A stretch of 39,395 nucleotides of DNA from Dehalococcoidia bacterium (GTDB taxonomy: Bacteria; Chloroflexota; Dehalococcoidia; Dehalococcoidales; RBG-16-60-22). Under the pieces are notes generated by a model. It saw only the letters and a program-made list of their open reading frames with translations, had not been told where the DNA came from and did not search any database. Shown piece after piece: positions 26,613 through 35,621 of this stretch. The position numbers were made by a program, and so were the translations under genes. Positions within the stretch are counted from its first letter, which is position 1; every line of letters begins with the position of its first letter. The stretch is from positions 1 to 39,395 of the forward strand of contig DUFB01000077.1 in NCBI GenBank assembly GCA_011192005.1, read 5' to 3'.

Positions 26613-26819
26613 GTTTCAAGAATCTGGATTTGATGCCCCAGACAGTTTTTTAGACATTCTTCCTGTTCGGGTTTTAAATCCTTCCATGAAAAGTAAATAA
26701 ATGCGTCCCGGTGTTGCTACTAAACAGAATTCTAATAACTGTCATTGATATAGACGCGCAATAGATTCCAAAATTCCTCCAAAGAAAGACAGTTTATCAT
26801 TTCATATAATCGGAGTTAA

Positions 26820-27050
26820 ATGAACGAGATTAAATCTGTGTTGAAGCAACACAAACAACAACTAATGAAGTTGCCTAATGTTATTGGTGTTGGTATTGGA
26901 AAGAAGGGATCCAAACAGGTAATAATAGTCTTCGTCAAGCAAAAAATGCCTGAATCATCACTCCAACCTAAGGATGTCGTACCGAAGAGATTGGGTCGAT
27001 ACGAAACAGACGTCAGATCTCAAGTCTGGGTTGGCCGAATTCACGTGTAA
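26820..27050 (+). CDS. Stand-alone 76-aa domain like the N-terminus of bacterial trypsin-like/Nal1-type proteins
   Basis: LPNVIGVGIGKKGSKQVIIVFVKQKMPESSLQPKDVVPKRLGRYETDV. Confidence 0.55.
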   Translation: MNEIKSVLKQHKQQLMKLPNVIGVGIGKKGSKQVIIVFVKQKMPESSLQPKDVVPKRLGRYETDVRSQVWVGRIHV

Positions 27051-27092
27051 CAAACTTGATATTCTAATGCTAAATCTAAGGAGGAAAAACAG

Positions 27093-27137
27093 CTTCTAAG
27101 CAGCGGGTCGTGGGTTCGAATCCCTCCAGGGACGCCA
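27093..27137 (+). repeat. attR-like partial tRNA-Arg copy (3' 45 bp)
   Basis: Identical to 22764-22808; lacks the acceptor 5' strand and D arm, so not a functional tRNA. Confidence 0.85.
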
Positions 27138-27392
27138 TAATAGACTCAGGCTGAGACTAAATTTATTGATAATCCTGGAAATTTAAACTGATAACTACTA
27201 AAGGCTCTCAGCATTGTTATGTTATCGTATTTACCTACTTACCCAGGGCAAATTCCTGCTTTTTCTTGACGGAACGGCCGCCGTGTCCGTGCTTGACATT
27301 TTTAAAGGATTCTTTGTAACTATTTCTCTGGAGCGATTTCTCTTTCTTTCTTCCCATTATATTCTCCATGAAAGATCTCTCTTGATATTTAC

Positions 27393-27767
27393 TTATAAAG
27401 GTTTAGACCCGTTTCCCTCGCCCAGTATCTTCCTCCATTGACGCCATTCGATTTTCGCCAGACTTATTATTGAATCATGTACTGAGTCATTGTCAGTGAG
27501 TTTATACAGGTGGTTGCCATTCTCGATACATACCCCTACCATCCTGTTCATAACCAGCCGTCCCAATGCACCACGTATCCGGGATTTCTCACTATCATCA
27601 TTCTGAGCATGAATTATCGCCAACTCGCTGAACTTCGCCAGAGGGTACGTACCAAAAAACCGGAGAAGCTCAAGACAATAGTGGTCATCCAGATATTTAT
27701 TGATTATCTGAGCAGGTGTCTTTCCTTTCTTAGAAGTCTCCCTGGGTGCGGATAAAACAATAGTCAT
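27393..27767 (-). CDS. Hypothetical winged-helix-like protein
   Basis: 124 aa (AKFSELAIIHAQNDDSEKSRIRGALGRLVMNRMVGVCIENGNHLYKLT), SD GAAAGGAGA; downstream of ftsZ. Confidence 0.6.
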   Translation of the reverse strand: MTIVLSAPRETSKKGKTPAQIINKYLDDHYCLELLRFFGTYPLAKFSELAIIHAQNDDSEKSRIRGALGRLVMNRMVGVCIENGNHLYKLTDNDSVHDSIISLAKIEWRQWRKILGEGNGSKPL

Positions 27768-27802
27768 GGGGTCTCCTTTCTAAAGACGTATATTCGCCGT
27801 TT

Positions 27803-28903
27803 CTAGTTCCGGGTTACCTTCAAAGGTTGAGGTTTGTGCGTCGGAAAGCTGTTATGATGTCGCAGATAGGAAGGAATATCGAGCTCCTCATCCTCAATGC
27901 TTTTTAATAGTCGGTTTATTTCTTTTTCCCTTGACGCATTTGTCATTGCTTCTTTGGTAGCAAATCCGGTAGCTATCAAGGTTAATCTGATATCATTACC
28001 CATGCTGGGATCCAGTACAACACCGAAGATTACATTTGCCTCCGGGTCGACTGCTTTGCGGATTACTTCGGCAGCTATATTCACTTCGAATAAAGTGAGA
28101 GAACTACTACCGGCGATGTTGAATAATACTCCCTTGGCTCCCTGTACAGATACGTCCAGTAGCGGGCTGGCCAGAGCTTGTTTGGCAGCTTCAGTGGCAC
28201 GATTCTGTCCTGTCCCCCGTCCCACCGACATCCAGGCGGGTCCGGCATCTTTCATTACCGTCCTTACATCAGCAAAATCAAGGTTAATGAGTCCCGGCAC
28301 CGTTATAACCTCGGCGATAGCCTGAACACCGTGGTGCAGGACTTCGTCAGCGAGCTTAAAGGCACCGTCCACACTTGTCTTGTGGTCGCAAAGGTCGAGT
28401 AACCGGTCGTTGGGAATGATGATTAGCGTATCCACCTTATCCATGAGACTGGTTATGCCTTCCTCAGCAACCTGGTTGCGATGCGTGCCCTCGAAGCCGA
28501 ACGGCTTGGTGACCACGGCGATCGTCAACGCGCCGGTCTGTTTGGCCATTTCGGCGACAATCGGTGCCGAGCCGGTACCGGTACCGCCACCCATACCGGC
28601 GGTAACGAAAATCATATCCGCGCCAACTACCACCTCCTTGATGGCATCACGACTTTCTTCGGCAGCCCGACGCCCTGTTTCGTGGTCGCCGCCGGCGCCC
28701 AAACCACGCGTGAGTTTCTCGCCGATTTGAATGCGCTGCGCCGCCTCGGTAACCCCAAGATGCTGAGCATCCGTATTCATGGCGATGAACTCCACACCCC
28801 GCAGCTGCTCGCGAACCATCCTGGTAACCGCATTGCATCCCGAACCCCCTAAGCCGATTACCTTTATCCTTGCCCCACTGGGAACATAATTTGACTTTGC
28901 CAT
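27803..28903 (-). CDS. ftsZ: Cell division protein FtsZ
   Basis: IKVIGLGGSGCNAV, TAGMGGGTGTGSAP, NLDFADVRTVM. Start at MAKSNYVPSG (28903) preferred over track start 29026, which overlaps ftsA. Confidence 0.97.
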   Translation of the reverse strand: MAKSNYVPSGARIKVIGLGGSGCNAVTRMVREQLRGVEFIAMNTDAQHLGVTEAAQRIQIGEKLTRGLGAGGDHETGRRAAEESRDAIKEVVVGADMIFVTAGMGGGTGTGSAPIVAEMAKQTGALTIAVVTKPFGFEGTHRNQVAEEGITSLMDKVDTLIIIPNDRLLDLCDHKTSVDGAFKLADEVLHHGVQAIAEVITVPGLINLDFADVRTVMKDAGPAWMSVGRGTGQNRATEAAKQALASPLLDVSVQGAKGVLFNIAGSSSLTLFEVNIAAEVIRKAVDPEANVIFGVVLDPSMGNDIRLTLIATGFATKEAMTNASREKEINRLLKSIEDEELDIPSYLRHHNSFPTHKPQPLKVTRN

Positions 28904-28914
28904 CTTTTCCTCCA

Positions 28915-30138
28915 TCAATTCCTTATTGAATGCAAGTGAAACAACCTGTACATCCGTGCCATGAAACGGTGAAAGCCCCTCTCCTTTGATTTCGAGACTT
29001 CCAGACCATGATTTCTTAGTTTCCACAATAGGAGACCGACACCGGTAGCATAAGCCGGATTAACGAGCATATCCGAAACACCATAAAGGCTTACTGGTTT
29101 TCCAATCCTTACCGGGAGTCTGGTCACTTTTTCTCCCAGTTCGGAAATACCCGGGAGGTTAGCACCCCCACCGGTAATGACCAGGCCTGCCGGAATCAGC
29201 TTTGAGTAATTCGATTGAGGCAACTCCAGCAAGATGAGTCTTAACAATTCCTCAACGCGGACACTGATAATTTCCGATAAGTCATGATAGGAAACACTAT
29301 GACCGTCATGATTAATCGATACATCATTATTAGTGGTATATTCGTCACCGGGAGTAACATCTCCATATTTCTTTTTCATTTCCTCGGCTAGTTCAAAAGA
29401 AAGCCCCAGTCCTACCGAGATATCGCGTGTGACCTGATAGCCAGCCACCGGTAACACTGAAGTATGGTAGATTGTATTGTCTCTGAAAAGGGCAAGGTCT
29501 GTGGTACCGCCGCCGATATCAGCCAGCAGGACACCGTCCTGCCGCTCCTCCTGGCTCAAGACCGCTTCAGCGCTGGCCAGCGGCTCCATAACAAGGTCAT
29601 CAACCTCGACGCCGACGCTACGGATACACTTGGTAAGGTTCTGAATTGAGGTTATCGCCGCAGTTATAATGTGAGTTTCCACATCCAAGCGGAAGCCGTG
29701 CATGCCCACTGGATTCTGAACCCCCGCCTGACCGTCGATACTATATGTACGCGGTATGATATGAAGCAGCTTCTGCTCACTGGGAACCCTGACATTACGG
29801 GCAACTTCCAGAACACGCTTCAGGTCGTCGGGACGAACCACCTGGTTATTGCGTGTAATAGCGACAGTACCCTGATTGTTAATCGAGGTGATATGTCTGC
29901 CCGTAACACCAATATACGCCGATTCCAGCTTTCGCCCGGCGCTTTGCTCCGCCATCCTGATCGACTGACGTATCGATTCCTTGGCTTCATTGATGTCAAC
30001 CACCAGTCCTTTGTGCAATCCATGGGACGGGGTTATTCCTACTCCCAGGACGCGGAGATTCTCATTATTCACGTCAGCCATGATAGTGCATACCTTGGTC
30101 GTGCCGACATCAATGGCGGCAATCTTATCTCTCTTCAT
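28915..30138 (-). CDS. ftsA: Cell division protein FtsA
   Basis: AAIDVGTTKVCTIMA, LADIGGGTTDLALF, LVITGGGANLPGI. Confidence 0.95.
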   Translation of the reverse strand: MKRDKIAAIDVGTTKVCTIMADVNNENLRVLGVGITPSHGLHKGLVVDINEAKESIRQSIRMAEQSAGRKLESAYIGVTGRHITSINNQGTVAITRNNQVVRPDDLKRVLEVARNVRVPSEQKLLHIIPRTYSIDGQAGVQNPVGMHGFRLDVETHIITAAITSIQNLTKCIRSVGVEVDDLVMEPLASAEAVLSQEERQDGVLLADIGGGTTDLALFRDNTIYHTSVLPVAGYQVTRDISVGLGLSFELAEEMKKKYGDVTPGDEYTTNNDVSINHDGHSVSYHDLSEIISVRVEELLRLILLELPQSNYSKLIPAGLVITGGGANLPGISELGEKVTRLPVRIGKPVSLYGVSDMLVNPAYATGVGLLLWKLRNHGLEVSKSKERGFHRFMARMYRLFHLHSIRN

Positions 30139-30190
30139 ATACTCCTCCTCTGGGGCATTAAGGCCATCTGCAAGATAGAATCATGAACCT

Positions 30191-30406
30191 TTACTTGCCT
30201 CTATTCTCCCGATAACGAATGTTCCATTTATTGCATAATCCGTTGATATGTTCTCTTGATTCTAGATTCGGCATCCGGTGAAGCTCGGCCAGAAAGCCAT
30301 GTAACAGCTCTCCGCCGGTCATGGCCGGGGCCGGTTCTTCCGGGCCCGGCAGGTTGATATACACGATTTCTGTCATCAATTTCTGATACTCTATTGCCGT
30401 CCCCAT
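30191..30406 (-). CDS. Hypothetical small protein upstream of ftsA
   Basis: 71 aa with strong SD AAGGAGG. Confidence 0.45.
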   Translation of the reverse strand: MGTAIEYQKLMTEIVYINLPGPEEPAPAMTGGELLHGFLAELHRMPNLESREHINGLCNKWNIRYRENRGK

Positions 30407-30667
30407 GATATTCAGCCTCCTTTATAAATGAAGTACCGTGAGTGATTTGTTTTTGATGACACACTCATCAAATCGTATAACGTGCCAGAAACCTGTAACA
30501 AATATTGTCCTTTCTATTTCCGGTAAATCCTGCAATAGTGCCATATGAATTAGCCCTTAATTCCACAAGCAATCCGAACCGGATTATACTAACGGATTTT
30601 AATTTACCCCTTGTAACCTGGAATTCTTTATCATATAATTGAAAACAATTAACCAAAGGAGCAGGAC

Positions 30668-31360
30668 TTGGTTACGGAAAAAGGGCGTAGGCATTTACCA
30701 CCTTACGTGTCTTACCGCACGTTCCTGAATTTCCTCAATAATCTGCAGCAAAGAGTACCTTCACGCATCGACCGCAGCTTCTGGGGCGATATGCTGTCCG
30801 GAAGCACCGGCACGCAACTCATGGCGGCACTAAGATTCCTCAGGCTTATTGATGCCAACGGCAAGCCGACCGAAAAACTCAAACCCCTGGTTTTAGCCAA
30901 AGGTGAACAAAGAACACAGATCCTCTACGAAATAGCTACAGAATCGTTCGATTTTGTACTGCAGAGTTCCATAGACCTTGAGAGCGCTACTTATGCCCAG
31001 TTGGAAGAGGTCTTTCAGAATACTTTTCAGCTAGCTGACGACGTTTGCCGCAAGTGTGTCAAGTTCTTTATTGCCATGACTACTGATGCCGGTATGGTTC
31101 TGTCTCCCTTTATTACTAAAAGGACAAGAACAACACATGCTGTTTCTGGAACTAGGGTTACCACAAAAAGAAATACCAAAAGGACAAATCAGAAAGTCAT
31201 AGTTCCACAAAGCCATGAGGTAATACCAAATCAGTCTTCATGGAATGATATGTTACTTGCTAAATTCCCAAGTTTTGATCCGGCCTGGAACGACGAGCTA
31301 AAGCTAAAGTGGTTCGCGGCATTCGACGAGTTACTAAAACGGGGAACCCTGAGAGGTTAA
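30668..31360 (+). CDS. DUF5343-like protein
   Basis: 230 aa, TTG start; LPPYVSYRTFLNFLNNLQQRVPSRIDRSFW...LRFLRLIDANGKPTEKLKPL. Confidence 0.7.
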   Translation: MVTEKGRRHLPPYVSYRTFLNFLNNLQQRVPSRIDRSFWGDMLSGSTGTQLMAALRFLRLIDANGKPTEKLKPLVLAKGEQRTQILYEIATESFDFVLQSSIDLESATYAQLEEVFQNTFQLADDVCRKCVKFFIAMTTDAGMVLSPFITKRTRTTHAVSGTRVTTKRNTKRTNQKVIVPQSHEVIPNQSSWNDMLLAKFPSFDPAWNDELKLKWFAAFDELLKRGTLRG

Positions 31361-31370
31361 CCAACCTGTT

Positions 31371-32702
31371 TTATTTGTATATTCCGTATTCCTCTACGGC
31401 TTCTATCATGGCACGCAGATTGTCCGGATCACCTTTATCTATACTGGCCCCTCCGGTAAGGATAAAACCACCACCCTTACCGCAGACTTCGATGAGTTTG
31501 CGGCAGTATTCTTTTATAGCCTGAGGCGTGCCGGTACGAAGGAGTGAGGCAGATACGTTCCCGGCAATACAGGCGGTATTACCCAGGATTTCCTTAGCCC
31601 GGAACATATCCGTCTGGTCGAAATGCCACATGACCTTGCCCCGCGGAAGATCTTTAACGATCTCCAACCGTTTATTGTATTTACCCTCGGCAAAAAGCAT
31701 CGGTATGCACCCTTCATCTACCAGTCCCAATATTACTTTTTTCAGTGTCGGCCAGTAGAATTTCTCGAACTGCGCGTCGGACATGAAGGTATCGTCTCCT
31801 TTGTGGAGAGCAAAAAATACAATCGGTATTCTGGAATTATTAGCCATATCCACACCGATTTCTATATTCATCGATGTCAGCATTTCCATAGTTTCCAGTA
31901 ATTTTTCCGGCTGCCGGTACATATCCATGAATATTCCCCTGGTTCCGCGCAAGGTATCCGCCAGGATATCAAAAGGAGCGTGGGATTGACCGCCCATAAA
32001 GCTGGGATATCCCGCCGCCCGTGCCATCTGATGAAACTCGAATATCGGTTTTTGCCATTCAGCAGTTACCTCGCCGTAGTCGATTATAGCCTGGAGGGCT
32101 GCCCGAAAATCCGGCATGACCGCTGGCCCCAGAAACCTGTTAGGCATTCCCAGGATGTATGGCAGTGGTGGAAAATGAACGAAAGGTGCCAGTGCTCCCA
32201 ACGTGCGTGGTAGATAATACCGCAGGCAAAAATCCGATGGGTCTTTTAACAGGATATCATATTCATCGGCCTTCATGTATTCATCCTCGACAAACTGATG
32301 CATGGCGGCATTATCCGGAAGGCCGTGCCCCGGCCACCGCGATGAAATACTGTTGATGATTTCTGAAGCTTTTCCCGGGGGCACCATGGCGGGACTGGAG
32401 AAAGTATCTGCCTTGAATTCGTTAAAGAACTTTAGATAGGCCTGGCAGAGTCTTTCATTGTCGTACATGGCGTCTTTTAGCGTCAAACCATCATAATAAA
32501 GGGGGAAAGTACCGGCCGGTAAAACAAGCGGTACACGATCGGGTTCCTCAAGCGATAAAGCCTTGATAAACCGCGTTACCCTTTTCTTATATCCATTTTC
32601 GGCTTCCGGATTGTCGAACTTCACGCCCGAAGGTGATAACCACTGCTCTAGTCTGGCGGCACGCTTTTCATCAGGTGTTTGCACGGTGGTTTCTTTCTCC
32701 AT
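31371..32702 (-). CDS. Uroporphyrinogen decarboxylase-like (MtaA/CmuA-type) methyltransferase family protein
   Basis: 443 aa; EPDRVPLVLPAG N-terminus, C-terminal GNVSASLL...GGGFILTGGASIDKGDPDNLRAMIEAVEEYG. Confidence 0.82.
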   Translation of the reverse strand: MEKETTVQTPDEKRAARLEQWLSPSGVKFDNPEAENGYKKRVTRFIKALSLEEPDRVPLVLPAGTFPLYYDGLTLKDAMYDNERLCQAYLKFFNEFKADTFSSPAMVPPGKASEIINSISSRWPGHGLPDNAAMHQFVEDEYMKADEYDILLKDPSDFCLRYYLPRTLGALAPFVHFPPLPYILGMPNRFLGPAVMPDFRAALQAIIDYGEVTAEWQKPIFEFHQMARAAGYPSFMGGQSHAPFDILADTLRGTRGIFMDMYRQPEKLLETMEMLTSMNIEIGVDMANNSRIPIVFFALHKGDDTFMSDAQFEKFYWPTLKKVILGLVDEGCIPMLFAEGKYNKRLEIVKDLPRGKVMWHFDQTDMFRAKEILGNTACIAGNVSASLLRTGTPQAIKEYCRKLIEVCGKGGGFILTGGASIDKGDPDNLRAMIEAVEEYGIYK

Positions 32703-32980
32703 TATCTTCAGCTCCTAATTTCATACTTAAGCGAATATATCATAGAAACAAAATTATAACAAATCACTAAGAAATTATAAAGGTAAACATCCAAAATTCG
32801 CTAATATTTACATCAGTGTTTAATTTATATTGGTTATATATCATAAAATGATGTACAATCGATAAAACTAATTGGTCCATCACATACTTTACGGAGCTAG
32901 TACCGTACACGTAGACTGATAAGGGTCAATTCTTCTAGCATTAACAATCCTGGAGATTAACCACCAAGGAGGTAAAGAGA

Positions 32981-34930
32981 TTGAGTACCTGGCATGATTA
33001 TCTAAAGAAAAAGGGGCACCCGCCGGATTGGCCATATCCTGTCCGCTTCGAGCAGGAGCAGGAAGTAGCTGCCGATGTCCTAGTGATCGGGGGTGGTATC
33101 GCCGGTTGCTGGGCGGCCATCAGCGCTGCCAGGCAGGGACTGAAAGTGGCTCTGGTGGAGAAGGGGGATACTGTCAGGAGTGGTGCCGGAGGCCCGGGGT
33201 GCGACCACTGGTGTAATGCTCCGGCAAATCCTTTATCCAATGTGGACCCGGACGAGTGGGCGGAACATATGGCCGACCGTCCGTACTGTAATGGAATCGG
33301 CATCCAGATACAGTGCCGCGAGAACTATGATTGTCTGCTCGAACTGGAGCAGATGGGCGGTAAGGTCAGGGATACCGGCGATGATTATGTGGGCGCAGAA
33401 GGCCGGGATGATAAAACCAGACTAATGATTTCTCCCCGGTATACCAGAGTACACAGCTATGTCCCGGGTATGGTAAAACCGGCAACTCTTAAAAGTAATC
33501 CGGAAAATAAACTGAACAACGTCGTGATACGGGTCTGGGGAACCACTTTCAAGCCTGCCCTGAAAAGGGAATGCAAGCGTCTGGGAGTTAGAATCTTCGA
33601 CCGCGTGATGGCAACCAGCCTGTTAACAGAAAAAGGAGAACAGGGTACCCGGGTTGTCGGGGCTACCGGCGTCAATAACCGCACTGGCGAGTTCATGATT
33701 TTCAAATCCAAAGCGACCATCCTCGCCACTGCCGGAGCCGGTTCAATATGGCTGATAAGCACCGAATTAGGCGGATATTCCAACATGATGTCCCGTACCA
33801 TTACCGGTGACGGCACTGTCATGGCCTGGAAAGCCGGAGCCGAACTGACCACGATGGAAGCTACCGGAGTCCTCCGCATCGCTACCGGCCTCAAGCACAA
33901 GTGGTATACCGGGGCGGGTGACGCCAGCTACGAGAACGTCCCGCTCGTCGATGCCAACGGAAAAAGGCTGCCATTACCGATACAGGGTTGGGAGGATGCC
34001 GGAGCCATGGTTCCTACCATGGATGTCGAACAGAAAATCCGTGAAGGTATCGCTAAAGGTGAATACACCCTGCCCTTCTACGGCGATTTCCCGGCCATGC
34101 CGGATGTCGAAAGAAGGGCGACGTGGAATTTGATGCTGGGTGAAGAATCCACCACCAAAATCATCATCAATACCTTCAATAAGGCTGGCTACGATGGGAG
34201 TCGGGACTTACTCCAGAGCTACAAGTATATCGAGGGGAACAGCTTACCGCAATGGGGGGAGGCAGGTTACGGTGGCGGCCTGCTGGTTGACTGGAATCTG
34301 AAGACAACCTTAGAAGGACTTTATGCCGCCGGTACGCAGATGTTCTCCCCCGAGGACCATAGTTATGCGGCGGCTACCGGCAGGTATGCCGGCCGGAAAG
34401 CCGCAGCCTATGCCCGTGAGATTGGCGGTTCCAGGATATCCCGCGAACAGGTCAATCGTGAGAAGGCCCGCGTTTACGCGCCAATCAAGCGTAGCGACGG
34501 CATGGAGTGGAAAGAACTACACGCCGGTATCGCCAGGGCAATGCAATATTACTGTAGCGAATTCAAAACCGAGAACCTATTAAACATGGGTCTGGGTACT
34601 TTGCAAAAAATCGAAAAGGAATCGGTACCCTTACTTTTCGCTCTGGACCCGCATAAATTAATGCGCAGCCTGGAAGATATCAGCCTTCTGAACTATGCTC
34701 AAATCATCATCCATGCTTCCCTGGCGCGTAAAGCCAGCAGTATGCCGCTGAATTTCAGGAGGATAGACTACCCGGCTATGGACCCACCGGAGTGGAGGAA
34801 ATACATCACGATTAAACAGGAAAACGGTAAGGTTAAAACCGGTGAACTGCCAATGGCCTTCTGGGGACACATGAAAGAGCAGTATGAAGCCCATAATAAA
34901 GACTACACCGGTTTCTATAAAGGAAAATGA
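32981..34930 (+). CDS. FAD-binding fumarate reductase / adenylylsulfate reductase alpha-like flavoprotein
   Basis: 649 aa; ADVLVIGGGIAGCWAAISAARQGLKVALVEKG and C-terminal succinate DH-like helical region. Confidence 0.82.
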   Translation: MSTWHDYLKKKGHPPDWPYPVRFEQEQEVAADVLVIGGGIAGCWAAISAARQGLKVALVEKGDTVRSGAGGPGCDHWCNAPANPLSNVDPDEWAEHMADRPYCNGIGIQIQCRENYDCLLELEQMGGKVRDTGDDYVGAEGRDDKTRLMISPRYTRVHSYVPGMVKPATLKSNPENKLNNVVIRVWGTTFKPALKRECKRLGVRIFDRVMATSLLTEKGEQGTRVVGATGVNNRTGEFMIFKSKATILATAGAGSIWLISTELGGYSNMMSRTITGDGTVMAWKAGAELTTMEATGVLRIATGLKHKWYTGAGDASYENVPLVDANGKRLPLPIQGWEDAGAMVPTMDVEQKIREGIAKGEYTLPFYGDFPAMPDVERRATWNLMLGEESTTKIIINTFNKAGYDGSRDLLQSYKYIEGNSLPQWGEAGYGGGLLVDWNLKTTLEGLYAAGTQMFSPEDHSYAAATGRYAGRKAAAYAREIGGSRISREQVNREKARVYAPIKRSDGMEWKELHAGIARAMQYYCSEFKTENLLNMGLGTLQKIEKESVPLLFALDPHKLMRSLEDISLLNYAQIIIHASLARKASSMPLNFRRIDYPAMDPPEWRKYITIKQENGKVKTGELPMAFWGHMKEQYEAHNKDYTGFYKGK

Positions 34931-34984
34931 TAGGTCCGAAATCAGTACAACACCCACGAAACGGACTGATTTTGGGAGGGAAAA

Positions 34985-35281
34985 ATGACTAAGGAAAAAC
35001 TAATGGCTATTCCCAATGTTACCACACCGAGCTCTCCGGTGGTATTTAATCCTGATATTTGCGACGGATGCAACACCTGCGTGGAAGTCTGCCAGATAGA
35101 CGTTTTCATGCCTAATCCAGAGAAAGGTAAACCGCCAATAGTTTTACATCCTGATGAATGCTGGTACGGCGGCTGTTGTGTTAACGAGTGTCCCCGCCCC
35201 GGAGCCATTGAGTTTAAGTGGGCACTGCAGCACCGCGGTTACTGGAAAAACAAAGCCACCGGGGAAATCCACCAAATATAA
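34985..35281 (+). CDS. 4Fe-4S dicluster ferredoxin, AprB-like partner of the flavoprotein
   Basis: 98 aa; CDGCNTCVEVC and CWYGGCCVNECP motifs. Confidence 0.85.
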   Translation: MTKEKLMAIPNVTTPSSPVVFNPDICDGCNTCVEVCQIDVFMPNPEKGKPPIVLHPDECWYGGCCVNECPRPGAIEFKWALQHRGYWKNKATGEIHQI

Positions 35282-35621
35282 CAACTGGATTTCCACCAGG
35301 GAGTGAAATGCTATCTGGTGATAAAATATCGCGGGTAAAACACAATTGTGTGAGACTCAGCTTGTAAAATCTTGACTTTACTATTTAAAGGATATACAAT
35401 TTCGCACAAGATAGATAAAATAATATTTTAATAACAAAACATTAATTACTCTTATTACTAAATGATGAGTACCTGCAACCAGAATTAGTTATTAGTAAAA
35501 CTAGAATAAATAATAAACTTAGAGAACAGAATCCTGGCGAAATTTAGAAGGGAGGTGATGTATACTCAGGGTAATAAGATAAAGTTGGTTATCTAGAATC
35601 CACAAAGGAGTAAATGGAATA

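Larger units (their letters stand above)
22764..27137. mobile_element. Putative tRNA-Arg-integrated element (about 4.3 kb) lacking an integrase
   Basis: 45-bp exact direct repeat at 22764-22808 and 27093-27137, consisting of the 3' part of tRNA-Arg from the anticodon loop through CCA. Confidence 0.7.

Noticed and set aside
27093-27137. Second tRNA-Arg gene
   Set aside because: Only the 3' part is present, with no acceptor 5' strand, D-arm or anticodon-stem 5' side; interpreted as an att duplicate.
27214-27441. 75-aa plus-strand ORF after attR
   Set aside because: No SD, low-complexity hydrophobic sequence, overlaps the 3' end of a better minus-strand ORF.
28904-29026. N-terminal extension of FtsZ (METKKSWSGSLEIKGEG...)
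   Set aside because: The extension overlaps the 3' end of ftsA and lies before the conserved FtsZ start MAKSNYVPSGARIKVIG.
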